This document shows, in pieces, positions 33,269-45,339 of a stretch of DNA of 64,000 nt. The first letter of the stretch is position 1, and each line of letters begins with the position of its first letter. A program made the translations under genes and the position numbers. The stretch is taken from positions 34,050-98,049 of the forward strand of contig JASPKZ010001290.1 in the NCBI GenBank assembly GCA_030220185.1, in the 5' to 3' direction. The notes under the pieces were generated by a model, which was not told the origin of the DNA, searched no databases, and saw only the letters and a program-made list of their open reading frames with translations. Source of the DNA: Diploptera punctata. Its lineage: Eukaryota > Arthropoda > Insecta > Blattodea > Blaberidae.

Positions 33269-33391
33269 GGGCCGGTTTCACCAACAGAGGTAACTGTATT
33301 ACGCCAGTTTCCTGTGTATAACGGTGTATAATGCATAGCTTAAATTGGCGTAATACAGTTACCTCTGTACCTCTGTTGGTGAAACCGGCCC
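33269..33391. mobile_element. MITE, 123 bp, nearly all palindromic
   Basis: The inverted ends gggccggtttcaccaacaga and complement extend inward through aggtaactgtattacgcca. The right arm has one extra acctctgt repeat. Flanking taa at 33266-33268 and 33392-33394 is a 3-bp duplication of the TWA type, which points to PIF/Harbinger mobilisation. Confidence 0.88.
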
Positions 33392-33556
33392 TAAAACGAG
33401 TACAGGAACTCTTTATTTATTTATTTATTTTTCATTATTTTAACATCTCTCTTTATAGGTACTTTTACGAGTTACACCGGCCTCATAGAAACACGTCCTG
33501 TCGGAACAGCATTTTAAACCGTGGTAATTCCTTGTTTCCTGTGAGATATTCTTGTA

Positions 33557-33760
33557 ATGATGATGATGGTGATGATGATGATGATTATGATATTCATCAT
33601 GAACAATCCGTTTTAGGCCATGTGACCTGTGATGGTAAACCTAACGAAGTTGGTCTTGATCTTTCCAGTGATGTTTTGGTCCCTATGTCCATTTGGAGTA
33701 TATTGGAACTCCAATTTTGGTAGTATATTCTTTCCATCCTTCTCAGATGATTTTCCATTC
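33557..33760 (-). pseudogene. LINE 3' end, family H, copy 2
   Basis: It matches the 2236-2450 copy, including the (GAT)n tail and tccaatat / ttttggccatgtgacctg blocks. The family's GRP motif is damaged here by a deletion. Confidence 0.6.
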
Positions 33761-33771
33761 TTGTTGATATA

Positions 33772-34305
33772 TTTCTATATCACTAACACATTTAACTACC
33801 TCGGATACCAAATTACATACGAAGAGGAAAAATATTTTAGTCAAACAATTATAATATTTAACAGAGTAACAGGAATTATAAATAATATTTTCAAGCCGAA
33901 CATAATACAGCAACACACACGACCTAGAATTTATAAAACACTGGCCAGACCCATATTATGTTACGGCAGTGAGGCCTGGACAATTCGCAGTGTAAATGAA
34001 GAAAGACTAACTGCGGCAGAAATGAAATTTGAGACTTACTGCAGGTTACTCAAGAACAGACCATAAAAGGAATTCTGAGATTCTCAAAGAATTACAAACA
34101 GAATCAATCATGGAATATGTACAAAAATATAGAAACAACTGGAAATCTCACGTAAGAAAAATGAGCCGTACAAGAATACCACGTCAAATCTTAAATTACC
34201 AGCCACCAGGCAAGATATCTTTGGTAGACCCTTCAAACGTTGGATTGCGACCGTAACAGACCCCTAAATCTGTCACATAAAAGGAGGAGGAAGAAGAAGA
34301 AGATC
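33772..34305 (+). pseudogene. LINE 3' end, family P
   Basis: The frame opens with TFNYLGYQITYEEEKYF, then IYKTLARPILCYGSEAWTIR, and AAEMKFE before a frameshift. It continues with RTDHKRNSEILKELQTESI, KYRNNWKSHVRKM and a degraded end. The tail is a gaagaagaagaag run at about 34290-34305. Confidence 0.75.
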
Positions 34306-34347
34306 TTTCTATATCTTCATCTAAACTTAGTACTCAAAGTTTTTCTC

Positions 34348-35112
34348 TGACTATTTAACTCATGCCCCAAATGGGAGTCAGTGTAACCAATCACATTTCA
34401 ATGAATTTTGATTTATAAACAATCACAGTCGTTTTTCACCTCGATTTTATCAATTTAATTTTATCACTTTAAAATTAATCTCCTTTTAACATTCTGAATG
34501 GGTCAGAGTATTTTGCAGTGACTGACTCTCTAAGAATTTATATGTTAAGATGTAAGAATTCTAGAATGCATGTGGCTACCAGGTTGTATATATAGTTCAC
34601 GAATTCAACCAGATAGTGCTTGCGGGATATAATATAAAAACATGTGTAGCAACTGATTATACCACAAAAAAAAAAAAAAGAAACCACTGTTTGCTCTTTC
34701 TTTAACTATTATTTCCCAGGAATTTATGTTCCAGAAAAATATAATTGACATATTTATATCATAGGACATCAGAAATTAATTAATAACCTTTAATGTTAGT
34801 TATAAACGTTTGATGTGTTTCATTTTTTCTCCGCTAGGGTGCATTCTTACAATATTGTGATACTTTGGCAATAAATAATATGATCTGGTTGCAGTAATCA
34901 ACAAGTGAAACATACGAGTAATAAACGTTTCTCATTTGTTTTGAAACATCGCCATTTACATTAAATATATAAATATTTTAAAATAACTATATTTAAATAA
35001 TTATTTGTGAGTAAACAGCTTAATTTTATTCGTTAAATAATCCTAAAATGCTACTCTTGATTTCCAAATTCTCTAGATAAATTGGAAATCATTCGTGGCA
35101 TTACTTATGACA
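34348..35112 (+). repeat. Interspersed repeat R1, copy 3
   Basis: It runs from gactatttaactcatgcccc to ggcattacttatga. The 3' palindrome seen in copy 1 is collapsed here to gatttccaaattctctagat followed directly by aaattggaaatc. A near full-length LINE follows at once. Confidence 0.65.
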
Positions 35113-35707
35113 ATAATGTTCCTTTGGCGAATAATAATAATGATGATGATGATCATCATCATCATCATCACTCCAGGGATTAGGCAATTGCCCGTTCCGA
35201 CTTCATAATGCATCAGCCCAACGTCTTCTAGGTCTTCCAACATCACGTCTTCCTGTTGCTTGATAATTTCTTGCTAACAATGGATATCTCTCCTTACTCA
35301 TTCCATCCATATGATCAATCCATTCTGTCTGTAATTCGTGACCTTATCCAATAAAGGCTGTACTTTCAATTCTTCTCTTATATCCTCATTTCTTATTCTA
35401 TCAAGTCTTGTACATCCTTTTACTTGTCTTAGGAACCTCATCTCCGCCATCTGTATTCTATCCTTCTGTTTTTCATTGGAGCCCAAGTTTCACAACCATA
35501 CAATATTGTGGGAACCGCCATAACATTATAGATTTTTATCTTTGTTTCTTTTCTAATTTTATTTTTGAATGTTCTCTGTATTGTTCCACACACCGTCTGA
35601 AATGTATTTATTTTGGAGTCAATATCTCTTTCCACATTGTAGCCAACATCACAGCCCAAATATTTGAAACTAGACACCTGTTCTATACTTTGATTTTCTA
35701 AAATAAT

Positions 35708-35938
35708 TTATCTCACTGGATCTCTTCCTCCAAAAGCCATGGTCTTCGTTTTCCTTACAGAAATCTTTAGCTCATATAATTTACATATTTCATTTAATGC
35801 ATACATAGATTTCTGTAAGTCGTCTTCATTTTTCTGTATTATGATTACATCGTCAGCAAATAGAAGATTATTTATGCACACTTTATTATATATTCTTATT
35901 CCTGGATTCACTAAAACTTTCCATTTATTTAAAATATC

Positions 35939-35978
<40 letters not shown>

Positions 35979-37303
35979 CAAAGTGGGTGATAAACTACAT
36001 CCTTGTCGTAACCCAGTATTTGTTGTGATTGTATCTGTTCTTTTGAATCCGGTATCTATAATTATATTTGTGTCTTCATATAATTTCTTTATTATTTCTA
36101 CAAGGCACAGCTGATATCCTTTCATTCGTAATATTTCCCATAATTTTTGTTCTGTTACTCGATCGAAGGCCTTGTCCAAATCTATAAATCCTATGTGAGT
36201 TTCTAAGTTATGTTATCTTCTCTTTTCTATGAGTTGTTTCAGTGTAAAGACATTGTCTATACATGACCTTCCCTTTCTGAATCCACTTTGATTTTCATTT
36301 ATTATTACTTCTGTTATGTTTCTCAATCTATTAGTTATTATTTTTGTATATATCTTGTAGCCAGTATTCATTAAGCTAATCCCTCTGTAATTCTCGCAAT
36401 TTCTCCGATCTCCCCTTTTAAATATATTCTTCACAATTGCTATTTTCCAAGTGGTTGGAATCTCATAGGCCTGCCAACATATATTAATTAAATGAAGTAT
36501 TCGTAGTTTACACAATATTCCACTATATTTGACTAACTCCATATTTATATTATCTAATCCTGTAGCTCTCCTATTCTTAGTGGTTTTCAGAGCCATTTCT
36601 AATTCATTTATGTCTATTACATCAATATTTTCCACTTTTATCTCTTCCTCATTGTTCTCTTTTCCTTCGGTTTCCTCCTTTTTCCAAAGTTTTTCATAAT
36701 GTTGTATCCATTCTTGTTCTGGGATTATATTCAATCTGGCAGAATCTTTCTCAGTTCGATTTAAATGTTTCACTAATTTATAACCTATTTCTTGTCATAT
36801 CATGTTCTACTGAGCTTATAAATTTATCCCATGACTCCTGATGGGCTTTTCTTATAATGCTTTTAACAATTCTCCTTTTCATTTTATATTCTTCGTAAGA
36901 TTCTTTTGTTTTCAGTCGTAAATACATATGATATGTTTTTTGTTTTGCATTCACTACATTTTGTATATTCGCATTCCAAGTTATCAAGCCCTTCCTATTC
37001 TTATTCTATTTTTCTTTCTTAATATCTCATTTGCTGTTTTATGTATTAGATTTGATATATTTTCCCATTCAATATTTATATCTTCTGACGTCGCTATCTC
37101 TGATATATATTTATTCATTCTGCTTTCATAATGTTGTCTAATACTTTGATCTTGTAATAAATATACTTTATATACTTCTTCTTGTTTTCTTTGTTCTTTA
37201 TGTTATTTTTTCTCCATTTAGCTATTATGTTTATTTTACTTATCACGAGATAGTGATCCGAGTATATATCGCTACCTCTATGTACTCTCACATCTGTTAC
37301 CAA
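35708..37303 (-). pseudogene. Reverse transcriptase region of the LINE
   Basis: The longest open piece is 36213-36773 (186 codons, fingers and palm). Next comes 35925-36179, carrying the motif A aspartate (DKAFDRV) and motif B (LRQGCSLSPTLFNI). Motif C (FADD) is in the frame at 35708-35911. The linker frame 36778-36987 is separated from the RT by a stop. RT would copy the element's RNA at the nicked target. Broken frames rule out a full-length product here. Confidence 0.85.
35943..35974. repeat. (TA)n microsatellite inside the LINE RT region
   Basis: On the minus strand the run encodes alternating Ile-Tyr codons and lies between RT motif B and motif C. It probably grew from a short FNIYI-coding tract already in the gene. 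Confidence 0.9.
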
Positions 37304-37955
37304 AGCTCCAAGCTTGTTGTTTACGATTAAATAGTCAATTATTGATCTTGAGTTATATCCACTTCTTGTATATTTATGTATGTCCTTTTTTTCGGAAATA
37401 GGTATTCATTATTTTTAATTGATTATAGGTTGAAAACTGCCTCAAATCCTGTCCACTATCATTTATTGTTATTTCTTCATTATATCCTATTACATTAGGT
37501 ATAGGGACATTGCCTACTCTGGCATTTAAGTCTCCACTTATTATTACATGATCTTTTGTACATTTATCAACTAATGTTTGTAATGTTTTATAATTTTTTT
37601 TGTTTCTTCTTTCTTACCTTCCTCTGGGGCATACACAGCAATTATCATCATATATCCTCTTTCAATTTTAAATCTGGCTATCAGGATTCTTTCATTTATA
37701 AACTCATAGCTATTCAATTTGTTCTTCCATGTTTCATCTATTAAAATTGCTACTCCACACTGCGCTCTTGTCTGTTCTACTCCGCTATACAACATAGTAT
37801 AGTGTTTTAAGTCCTTTGTTCCTTTTAGTTTATTTTTTTGTTTCTGTTATTGTTGCTATATTTATTTCTTTTTTCTTTAATTCTCTTTCTAAGTCTTCTT
37901 CTTTTGTATTTATTCCCCTTACGTTCCAATTTCCTAATTTCAAAATGTCCTTTAT
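37238..37955 (-). pseudogene. AP-type endonuclease region of the LINE
   Basis: The N-terminal motif WNVRGI, the ITETKK motif (family: the glutamate of the active site), the mid part GVAILIDETW and IIAVYAPEE, the ISGDLNARVG motif (metal-binding and phosphate contacts) and SDHYLV (catalytic D-H) follow in the family order but in different frames. The enzyme would nick target DNA. It is inactive here because of frameshifts. Confidence 0.85.
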
Positions 37956-38410
37956 TCCAAATCGTATCCTTTTATCTTGCTTGGGTCGGTTCCTTTTATG
38001 ACAATCCGGCTGATTTCATGAAGCTTCTCAGTAAGATGAATGTCTCCTGGAAGTGTTACGAGCGCTTCGCAGGACAAGGATGGTGGAAGGGCTGCTTCCT
38101 CTGAGCCTAAAAACATGCTCCTCTGGGCATCCACCCCCCAAGAGAGGACTGCTTCTTCCGCTCTTCAGGCCCTACAAGTTTAGCTGTGCTATTCATTGTC
38201 GCCCTGTTGACCGTTGAAGACTTGACGAAGATGTGGCCGCCCAATATGGATACAGACGCCATTCCCTCGTTGTGAGCTATACTTAGTTCCCCTCGCCTCT
38301 TACCCACCAGCAAGATTAACCTAAATCAGTCTTCCCCAGTAGGGTCGCTGGTTCATCGGGTACTAAGCCCCCACCACCACGTCAAGGTGATAGTTCTTGG
38401 GGGGGTGTGA

Positions 38411-39217
38411 TGATAATAATAATAACAATAAATATTTATTTTACTTTGTGCTTATTTATAGAATCGGTAATATCTAAGGTCATATCGGTCTGGAATCTTT
38501 GATTGTGTATCTATTTTGTAAAGTTGTATGTTTTTAACGTATAATGATACTATAAAATGGTGATTATGATGGAATAAATATAATAATGAAATTCCAACCC
38601 AGCATTTCACTTGATGACTGAGAAAATCCAGGTAAAAGCCACAATCAGGTTGGTCCGTACAAGGATGTGAACTGGAAATCTCCCGTACACGAGTCGGAAA
38701 CGCTACCTCCTGAGCCAATTCTCGGTATAATTATTATTCTCAATAAACTTATGTAGTCCTTCAATGTGTGGACTGGACGGCTGCCAGTTTTCTACAATTA
38801 AAGTAAACATTAAGGTAAAGTTACGTAAGTCAGATATACAGACATTTCTCGATATATATTAGCATTTTGGCCTTTCTCCAGCCATTGTAGACTTTTATTA
38901 TTGCGTGTAGCTGATAAAATAAACATGGAAATTTAATCCAAGCTTTTACCTTAAAATGAATAAGAGTTGGCTACGCAATACTCAACCTATTGTTCTACTC
39001 GTAAACATTTAATAGCACACGTCTGTACACTAGCCATTTGTCGTAGTTTTGGTCTGTCCAGCTGTCTTTTATGCCATGGATAAATTTAATTGAACAAGTT
39101 TTGAACTCTCATCCCCTCCCCAAGTGCATATATTGGAAATAGTTGTTAATGATATATGGGAACATTTTACGGTGTAAAAATCAAATTTGAAAAATAACGA
39201 GGGTCATAATGTTGTTC

Positions 39218-39220
<3 letters not shown>
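38411..39220. other. Mostly unassigned; tRNA-like head near 38615-38720
   Basis: The minus strand at 38615-38720 has an A-box-like block gaattggctcaggaggtagc and a weak B-box-like block. It may be an old SINE head. The remainder is AT-rich and unassigned. Confidence 0.35.

Positions 39221-39221
<1 letters not shown>

Positions 39222-39266
<45 letters not shown>
39222..39266. repeat. (TA)n microsatellite
   Basis: About 22 TA units followed by aactaactaact. Confidence 0.95.
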
Positions 39267-39271
<5 letters not shown>

Positions 39272-39287
39272 ACTAACTAACTAAACT

Positions 39288-39625
39288 AACTCACTGGCAC
39301 TATCGAACCCGTAGGTCATGGCCGCGCGGACATAAGCTCTCCATACATCCCTATCCTGAGCTAATGCTTTCCAATCATTCCCTGTATAATCTACTTCCCT
39401 CAAATCATAGTTAATGTTATTTTCCCACCTCATTCTTGGTCTACCAACTGGGCGTTTTCCCTCTGGCTTTCCTACAAGAAGCTTCCATGCAAGTCTTTCA
39501 TTCCCCATACGTGCAACATGTCCTGCCCATCGCAGTCTACGAGACTTGACTGTTCTTATTATATCTGGCTTCCTATAAAGATCATGTAGTTCATTGTAAT
39601 GGAGTCTTCTCCATTCACCTGTCTG
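39288..39625 (-). pseudogene. LINE 3' end, family J, best-preserved C-terminus
   Basis: The minus strand keeps an open frame of 75 codons (39281-39508). It reads MGNERLAWKLLVGKPEG, then VGRPRMRWENNINYDLREV, then DYTGNDWKALAQDRDVWRAY, and stops after SASELV. Its open frame suggests it is one of the younger family J insertions. The 5' part is missing. Confidence 0.8.
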
Positions 39626-39649
39626 TTTATCTATCTATATATATATCCA

Positions 39650-40135
39650 TCCATAGTAATTCTGCCCGAGGGCAGGTCTTTCACTGCAATCATAGCATTT
39701 TCACTAGGGAATTGTAGGTGTGGTAGCTTCCCGTTGCTTTCCACACCGGTGAAGGATGATAATGATGATGATGGTGATGATGGCCATATGATTTAGGGGA
39801 TCGTTTGGGCCTTAAAGGTTTCCTGACATTTGTCATACAGGTGAGGAAAAACCCCGATAAAAACCTCACCCAGAAAAACTGCCTTGATCGGGGATCGAAC
39901 TCGGGCCCGCTGCGTGACAAGGCAGCACGCTACCTCGAGACCACAGCGGTGGACGATGATGCTAATGGCCGAATGATTTTCGGGGACTGTTGGACCCTAG
40001 GCTTCCTGACATTTGTCTTACAGATGAGGAAAAACCCCCGAGAAACCTCATCCAGGAGCCTGTCCCAACCGGGAATCGAACCCGGGGCCGCTGCGTGACA
40101 AGGCAGCGCTCTACCTCGAGACCACAGCGGTGGAC
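39650..40135 (-). mobile_element. SINE A head joined to a complete SINE A
   Basis: Reading the minus strand, a head plus body (40135 to about 39954) ends in gcatcatc and is joined directly to a complete second SINE A (39953 to 39650, starting gtccaccgctgtggtctcg). The junction is again at the ATC run that precedes the tail modules. Both heads have good B boxes (gggttcgattcccgg; gagttcgatccccg). Confidence 0.8.
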
Positions 40136-40235
40136 TGTATATATACTTTTTTTGTTCTGTTGCCGTATTACATGACCAAGCCAACGCATTCTTCTATTCT
40201 TCACCATTAGAATCATATCCAGCTCCTGATACCAA

Positions 40236-40460
40236 GTAGCTAACTCACTCATTGCCACTATCAAACCCGGAGATCCATAGCCGTGCGGATATACGCTCTC
40301 CGTACATCTCTATTCTGAGCTAATATTTTCAATCACTCGCTGTATAATTCATCTCTCTCAAATTATAATACAATTATTCTCCCATCTCATTATCAGGCTA
40401 CCTACTGGGCGCTTTCTTTCTTGTTTTTATACAAGAACTTCTATTATTGATGCAATATTC
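40236..40460 (-). pseudogene. LINE 3' end, family J, old copy
   Basis: It is homologous to 39288-39500 but with many differences, including small deletions. It lies about 140 bases from a plus-strand member of the same family. Confidence 0.65.
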
Positions 40461-40599
40461 GCAATTTTCTGTTGTTTCTTATTCGCTATTCCTCACTTCT
40501 TTAACAGCGCCAAAAATATTTCGTCAATTTATTTTCCAAGTAATGAGATCTTTCTGATTTCTTCGTGAGAATCCAGATTTAAACTGCGTGCACAATGAA

Positions 40600-41180
40600 A
40601 TTAAACATAGGCTCACTTCTGGAAATGCGTGCTATTATGCATTACAGGGACTTTTGTTATCCCATCTTCTCTCAAAAAACGTTGAACTGAAAATATATAA
40701 AACTGTTATTCTACTAGTTATATTATATGGATACGAAACATGGCCTCTTACATTAAGGGAGGAGAAAATATTACGAGTATTTGAGAATAAATCTCTCAGG
40801 AAACTTTTTGGACCAGGGAGAGTTGAACACACAGGCGAAAGGAGAAGACTCATAACAGTGAGCTACATGATCTTTATAAGAAACCAGATATAATTAGAAT
40901 ATTTAAGACTCGTATACTGCGAAGGGCAAGATATGTGGCACGAATGGGGAATGAAAGAGGTGCATAGAAGCTTCTTGTAGGAAAACAGAAAGAAAGCGCC
41001 CAGTTGGTAGACCAATATTAAGGTGAGAGAGTAACATTAACCATGATTTAAATTAAGGGAAGTAGATTATATAGGGGATGATTGGAAAGCGTTAACTCAG
41101 GATAGGGATATGTGCAGAGCTTATGTCCGCGAGGTCATGAACCTATGGTTTCGATAGTGCCAGTGAAGTAGTTGGTTAGT
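40600..41180 (+). pseudogene. LINE 3' part, family J, longest copy
   Basis: The open frame 40588-40893 reads GNACYYALQGLLLSHLLSKN, IYKTVILLVILYGYETW, then KILRVFENKSLRKLFGPGR. A frameshift follows, then WARMGNERGA-like, LVGKQK and NSGDDWKALTQDRD-like regions in other frames. It ends cgatagtgccagtgaagtag. It lacks EN and RT. Confidence 0.8.
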
Positions 41181-41880
41181 TTTTATACAAAATATTGGTA
41201 GAATTGTGTTATTTAGCAGTAAAAGTTTGTCGATCTATTTAGGAGTTTAAAGCCCAAAACTTTATTCAGACTTGGATAACTTTTATTAGCACTCACTAGA
41301 CGTGTAAAATCATTTTTTTTTTTGGATCCTGGATTGTTTTAATATAACATATTATATATGAAGAGTAGAAGAATGCAAGCTTATACATAACTGAGAAGCT
41401 ACATGTGCTGACAACATCCTGCTTTGTGTCTTATCCAAGCATTGAAATCTCTGCAATATTTAAAGTTTATTCAAAGTACCGTACATTGTACATGAGAGTG
41501 GAATTTAAAATGTAAAATACACACTTCACTTGTGTAAGTGGCAAGTGAACCAGGTTCTTCTGGTCATTCAATAGCGCAGCAGCAACTTGCTGAGGTCAAA
41601 CCAGTGGTTGTGCATTCAATGGCATCAGTGCTGCGTCAAGACACTCGTTTAGGCGGCAGCACATCTACTATTATATCATTAACTCATTAAAATGTCGATA
41701 TTTTGTTGTGGAGATGTGGAAATTAATTATTCAGGTACCTTATTCTTAGTCTTTTCTAATTTTTCTTAGACAAAACACTCATTGGTATTAAGGAGACGGT
41801 TGCATTGGATTGCTGCTTTCCAAATGCAGAAAAAAAAGTATACTAGAACATAATTTGTTACAGTAGACTAGTGATTACTA
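41181..41880. other. No gene recognised
   Basis: AT-rich, with no supported feature. Confidence 0.35.
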
Positions 41881-41882
41881 TG

Positions 41883-42135
41883 CTATGTCTAATTTAAAGT
41901 TTCGCGGGTTAAACCTGGCCAGGGTCGATTAATTTTTTCTAGGGCGTAAAATCCTAGTGCAGCTTCCTTTAGAATGGAAGTAAAGCATAAATCGCATGTC
42001 ATATTTATGACACGTAAAATAAACTCAAGCTGAAATAAGAGGCCTCTGCGCAAAATTAGTGTGCTGTTTTACGTCCAGATTTAAATTACGACACAAATGA
42101 TCCAAGTTATTAAAGAGAGTCATCAAATGAAACAC
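41883..42135 (+). mobile_element. SINE C copy
   Basis: A decayed head (tttcgcgggttaaacctggcc as B-box region), a body with ggcgtaaaatcctagtgcag, gaggcctctgcgcaaaatt and the acacaaatgatccaagtta end match 24885-25045 and 46049-46262. Confidence 0.65.
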
Positions 42136-42239
42136 CAACCAGGAACAACATATATATTTCTTAGTTCGATTGCTAGGCTATATTTTCATGTTGATATATA
42201 AACTTATTTGGCGAATTCCGAAAAAAATGAAGCAATTGA

Positions 42240-42330
42240 GATTCTCATTAAAATATTTCTTAAAAATATAGATCTTTCCTGACCCTATCTAGTAGATACT
42301 GAAAAATGATCATGATCAAAATGTATATAT
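42240..42330 (-). repeat. Short dispersed repeat (family N)
   Basis: On the minus strand, gatcatgatcatttttcagt and ctactagatagggtcagg recur at 20060-20150, 27465-27560 and 62399-62450. In the 27 kb copy it joins family L, so both may be parts of one element. Confidence 0.5.
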
Positions 42331-42334
42331 GTGT

Positions 42335-42480
42335 ATGTACCGCGCCGTAGACGAGTGGTTAAGACAATATGCCTTGGCGTAGAGCTACGGGACTTGTACT
42401 GGTTCGGGTCTCCGTGAGGGAATAAATTTTTCTCATGGAATTCCGGTCAATATGGGACCGGTGCCATCCAGCATCGTGTT
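42335..42480 (+). mobile_element. SINE D, 5' part
   Basis: The head cgccgtagacgagtggttaa and actggttcgggtctccg, then atggaattccggtcaatatg, match the other SINE D copies in reverse. The 3' half is absent. Confidence 0.7.
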
Positions 42481-43050
42481 ATTTATTTAATATTTTTAAT
42501 ACAGTGATTGAAAAATGGATTGGTAGACTTTAAATTGGTGTCGAAGTATACAACAATATGCAAGTAACTTATAGTTAAGCATAATTTGTTTTCTCTGCAA
42601 CCGACCACTTTTACATAAATTGGCATCAGAAATTGAGTTTCTTAATTTTAACAAAATAAATATACATATTCCGAATGACCATAAATTCGACTTGTTGATG
42701 AATTCACTTAATTTACGCAGTTTCTGCGTGACAGACTTGTTATTCTATTATTCGTGTATTTTTACTCCTTTTTTTTTTGTTGAAATGTATCTAATAATTT
42801 TAGAAAAGGGATAGTTTTCAAGAGAGAAAAATGCTTACACATACTTAGAATGTTCTTCCGTGAACGATGATTTTTCAATTCCCTTTATCTAGGTGGACTT
42901 AGCATATTATATATTTTCTATTTTACTGGAAGTTTGGTATACGTTTTACGAGCGAATGTATGGCATCAATAACAATATATATTCAGCACATTATTTTCGT
43001 GCACTCTTTATTTATATATTATTTATTTATTTATATAAAACTACAAATTT
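42481..43050. other. No gene recognised
   Basis: AT-rich. Nothing supported. Confidence 0.35.
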
Positions 43051-43055
43051 ACTCA

Positions 43056-43310
43056 TTTTCCTCATGAGTTAGTGATCAGGGATTCTTACTACAATTTATA
43101 AGGTCCCGTATTCGATTCCTAGACATATCACAGGCATTATTTAAAGGAATTAATTATGTGGTCGTCCATTTAGGTTCAAGGACTCTCCAGGCGGTTCATA
43201 TCATCGAGATATCATCGGCACCCCAATTTAAGAAGTGGGTTACAATTTTGCCATGCCAGGAGAGAATACCCGAAATTGTCATAAAGACAACCTGGTGGAA
43301 TTGGTTAAAA
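43056..43310 (+). mobile_element. SINE E copy, diverged
   Basis: The head is partly lost (cctcatgagttagtgatcag). The B-box region tattcgattcctag, the body and tail E (aagaagtgggttacaatttt, ending aaagacaacctggtgga) are present. Confidence 0.7.
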
Positions 43311-44375
43311 GAATTAACCCTATTACGAAACCTTATGTTTTTCCTATTTTAAAAATTCTATCTATTTTAACATTCAAGGAAACCAAAAGAGCACATTTGA
43401 TTACTAATAATATTTATTCTTCGTCAGTTTTTTTTTTACATTTTTGTTGTTTTATATGGCGATGCTGCTTTTTTTATGTTCATATTCCATCCGTCAATGT
43501 GTAGTTGATTTTTTTTCCTATTATATGCCATCCAAACCAGTTTATAATGCAACATAATTGACTCATTTTGTATAAGGAAATTAATTTAGCTACAGAAAAC
43601 TGTATGTTTAAATCTCAATTGCTTTTAACGCTTACGATATGTTGGGTCAACAATGTCTTTTATATTCCAAAATACAAATTGAATTAGTGCACTCTACAGT
43701 GTGATCATAATATTTAAATTTTACAGTTAACACTTGTTTTAAGAAACAGGATTTGTTTGCAATTTTATTTTTTAATTCTCTGTTTATAGCAATTTTATGT
43801 TTGATAGGCAAGATAGCTTGCGCTTAGAGCTTCGAACAATTTACGAGGAATAAAATAATTAATTATTATACTTCGAAATGAGATGTAGAATATCGGAAAA
43901 TTCAAAGTTTTTTTTTTACCATAATCACTTTTTCTGAACATGGTTAGACCTCAGTGCCTTTACGTTTCCCAATATAAATAGAATTTTTATTATGATTTCA
44001 TTACGGAGCTCATTTGAAAGGAACCAAGGTGTGACCGACGCCAACAGAACACAAAATAACAGAATCAAAACCAAAAACACAATAAGGATAACCCTCACCA
44101 AATAACAATAGCACGGGTAATACACAAACATCATCCCGTACATCATCATCATCAACAACTTTTAGGCCTAGCATCAATCAATATCTCACATAAATACTCG
44201 CTGCTCACTGCTCCGAATCAAACACCAAATTAATACATCCTACCGTACTACCATAACTTTCACACATTTTACACTCTCTTAAAATAACTTTTCGGCCCAC
44301 CTTTTCAAAATTTGCGGGCTAAAAGGCACAGCCATAAATATATTGGACACCCAAAAGGGTGTCAACATTCCCACA
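43311..44375. other. No gene recognised
   Basis: AT-rich. A CATC-rich run at 44130-44155 may be an old LINE tail, but no coding motif is clear. Confidence 0.3.
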
Positions 44376-44376
44376 G

Positions 44377-44554
<178 letters not shown>

Positions 44555-44574
44555 ATTTTAAATATTAAAAACAA

Positions 44575-44943
44575 TAAGTACAGTTGTTGTATGGAAGTGA
44601 AAATTGGATAATGAAATCAAGGGATAAAAGCAGGATACAGACTGCGGAAATGCTATTTTTACGTAATGTGAAAGGATGCACAAGAGCGGATAGAATAAGG
44701 AATGAAACTATACGAGAAGAATTAAATATATATAAAATTGAAGATATAATCAGCGAAAATAATAAGAAATGGACAGAACACTTAATGAGAATGAACAACG
44801 AAAGAATACCAAAAAGAACCTTCCTGTATAATCCCAGAGGAACAAGATATGTTGGCCAACCACGTAGAAGATGGATTCCACTTTTAACTTCGCCGGAACA
44901 GGCTGCATAGCCTAAACCTTGTAGTAGAAGAAGAAGAAGAATA
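44575..44943 (+). pseudogene. LINE 3' end, family P, well preserved
   Basis: An open frame of 108 codons (44584-44910) starts at LYGSENW and reads RIQTAEMLFLRNVKGCTRAD, then KKWTEHLMRMNNERIPKR and RYVGQPRRRW near its end. The terminus ggaacaggctgcatagccta and a (gaa)n tail follow. Only the C-terminus is present. The intact frame suggests a recent insertion. Confidence 0.8.
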
Positions 44944-45339
44944 AAGAATAAGTACAGTTAGTAAAACATTGAGACACGGGAATTTATATAATTTTTAAAT
45001 AAAAATGTCTTCATTGTATATTAGTGACAGTTTTTAATGTTGCTTAATTATTTAAAATTAGCAAAATGTTAATATGTATTTTCTTGTTTAACTTTTACAC
45101 GGTTTAATATCTGTTTAATCTGTATTGTTCGCATTTTAATAGATGTCTCCCATAAGATAAACAAGTGAACAAGTGTAAAAAAGTAGATTAGCACTCATAC
45201 GTCAAACAAATGAGAATAATGAGTTATACAGTCTAACCAACTAGACCATGGAGCTGCCTTTAATAAATTCATAATACATTATTTTATATTCAGTATTATA
45301 ATAAATTTATTATTTTAACCTTTGGGTAAGTAGGAAGAA

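Larger units (their letters stand above)
35125..38410 (-). mobile_element. Near full-length RTE-like LINE, inactive
   Basis: This is the only LINE here with most of its body. On the minus strand, the 5' end (38410 downward) is a G-rich leader with ttgacgtggtggtggggg. The endonuclease starts near 37955 (NWNVRGI) and ends near 37240 (SDHYLV). A basic linker follows. Reverse transcriptase motifs follow: RGDRRNCENYRGISLM, NENQSGFRKGRSCIDNV, MDKAFDRV (first catalytic Asp), LRQGCSLSPTLFNIYI and LLFADDVII (catalytic DD). The C-terminal region is GCDVGYNVERD, LYGCETW and KGCTRLDRIRNEDI. The end is gggcaattgcctaatccctg with a (GAT)n tail. At least six frame breaks make it inactive. The last 650 bases are closely similar to the 26569-27227 copy. 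Confidence 0.88.

Noticed and set aside
37556..38104. Several plus-strand frames rich in Phe, Leu and Tyr
   Set aside because: They are antisense to the endonuclease region of the LINE.
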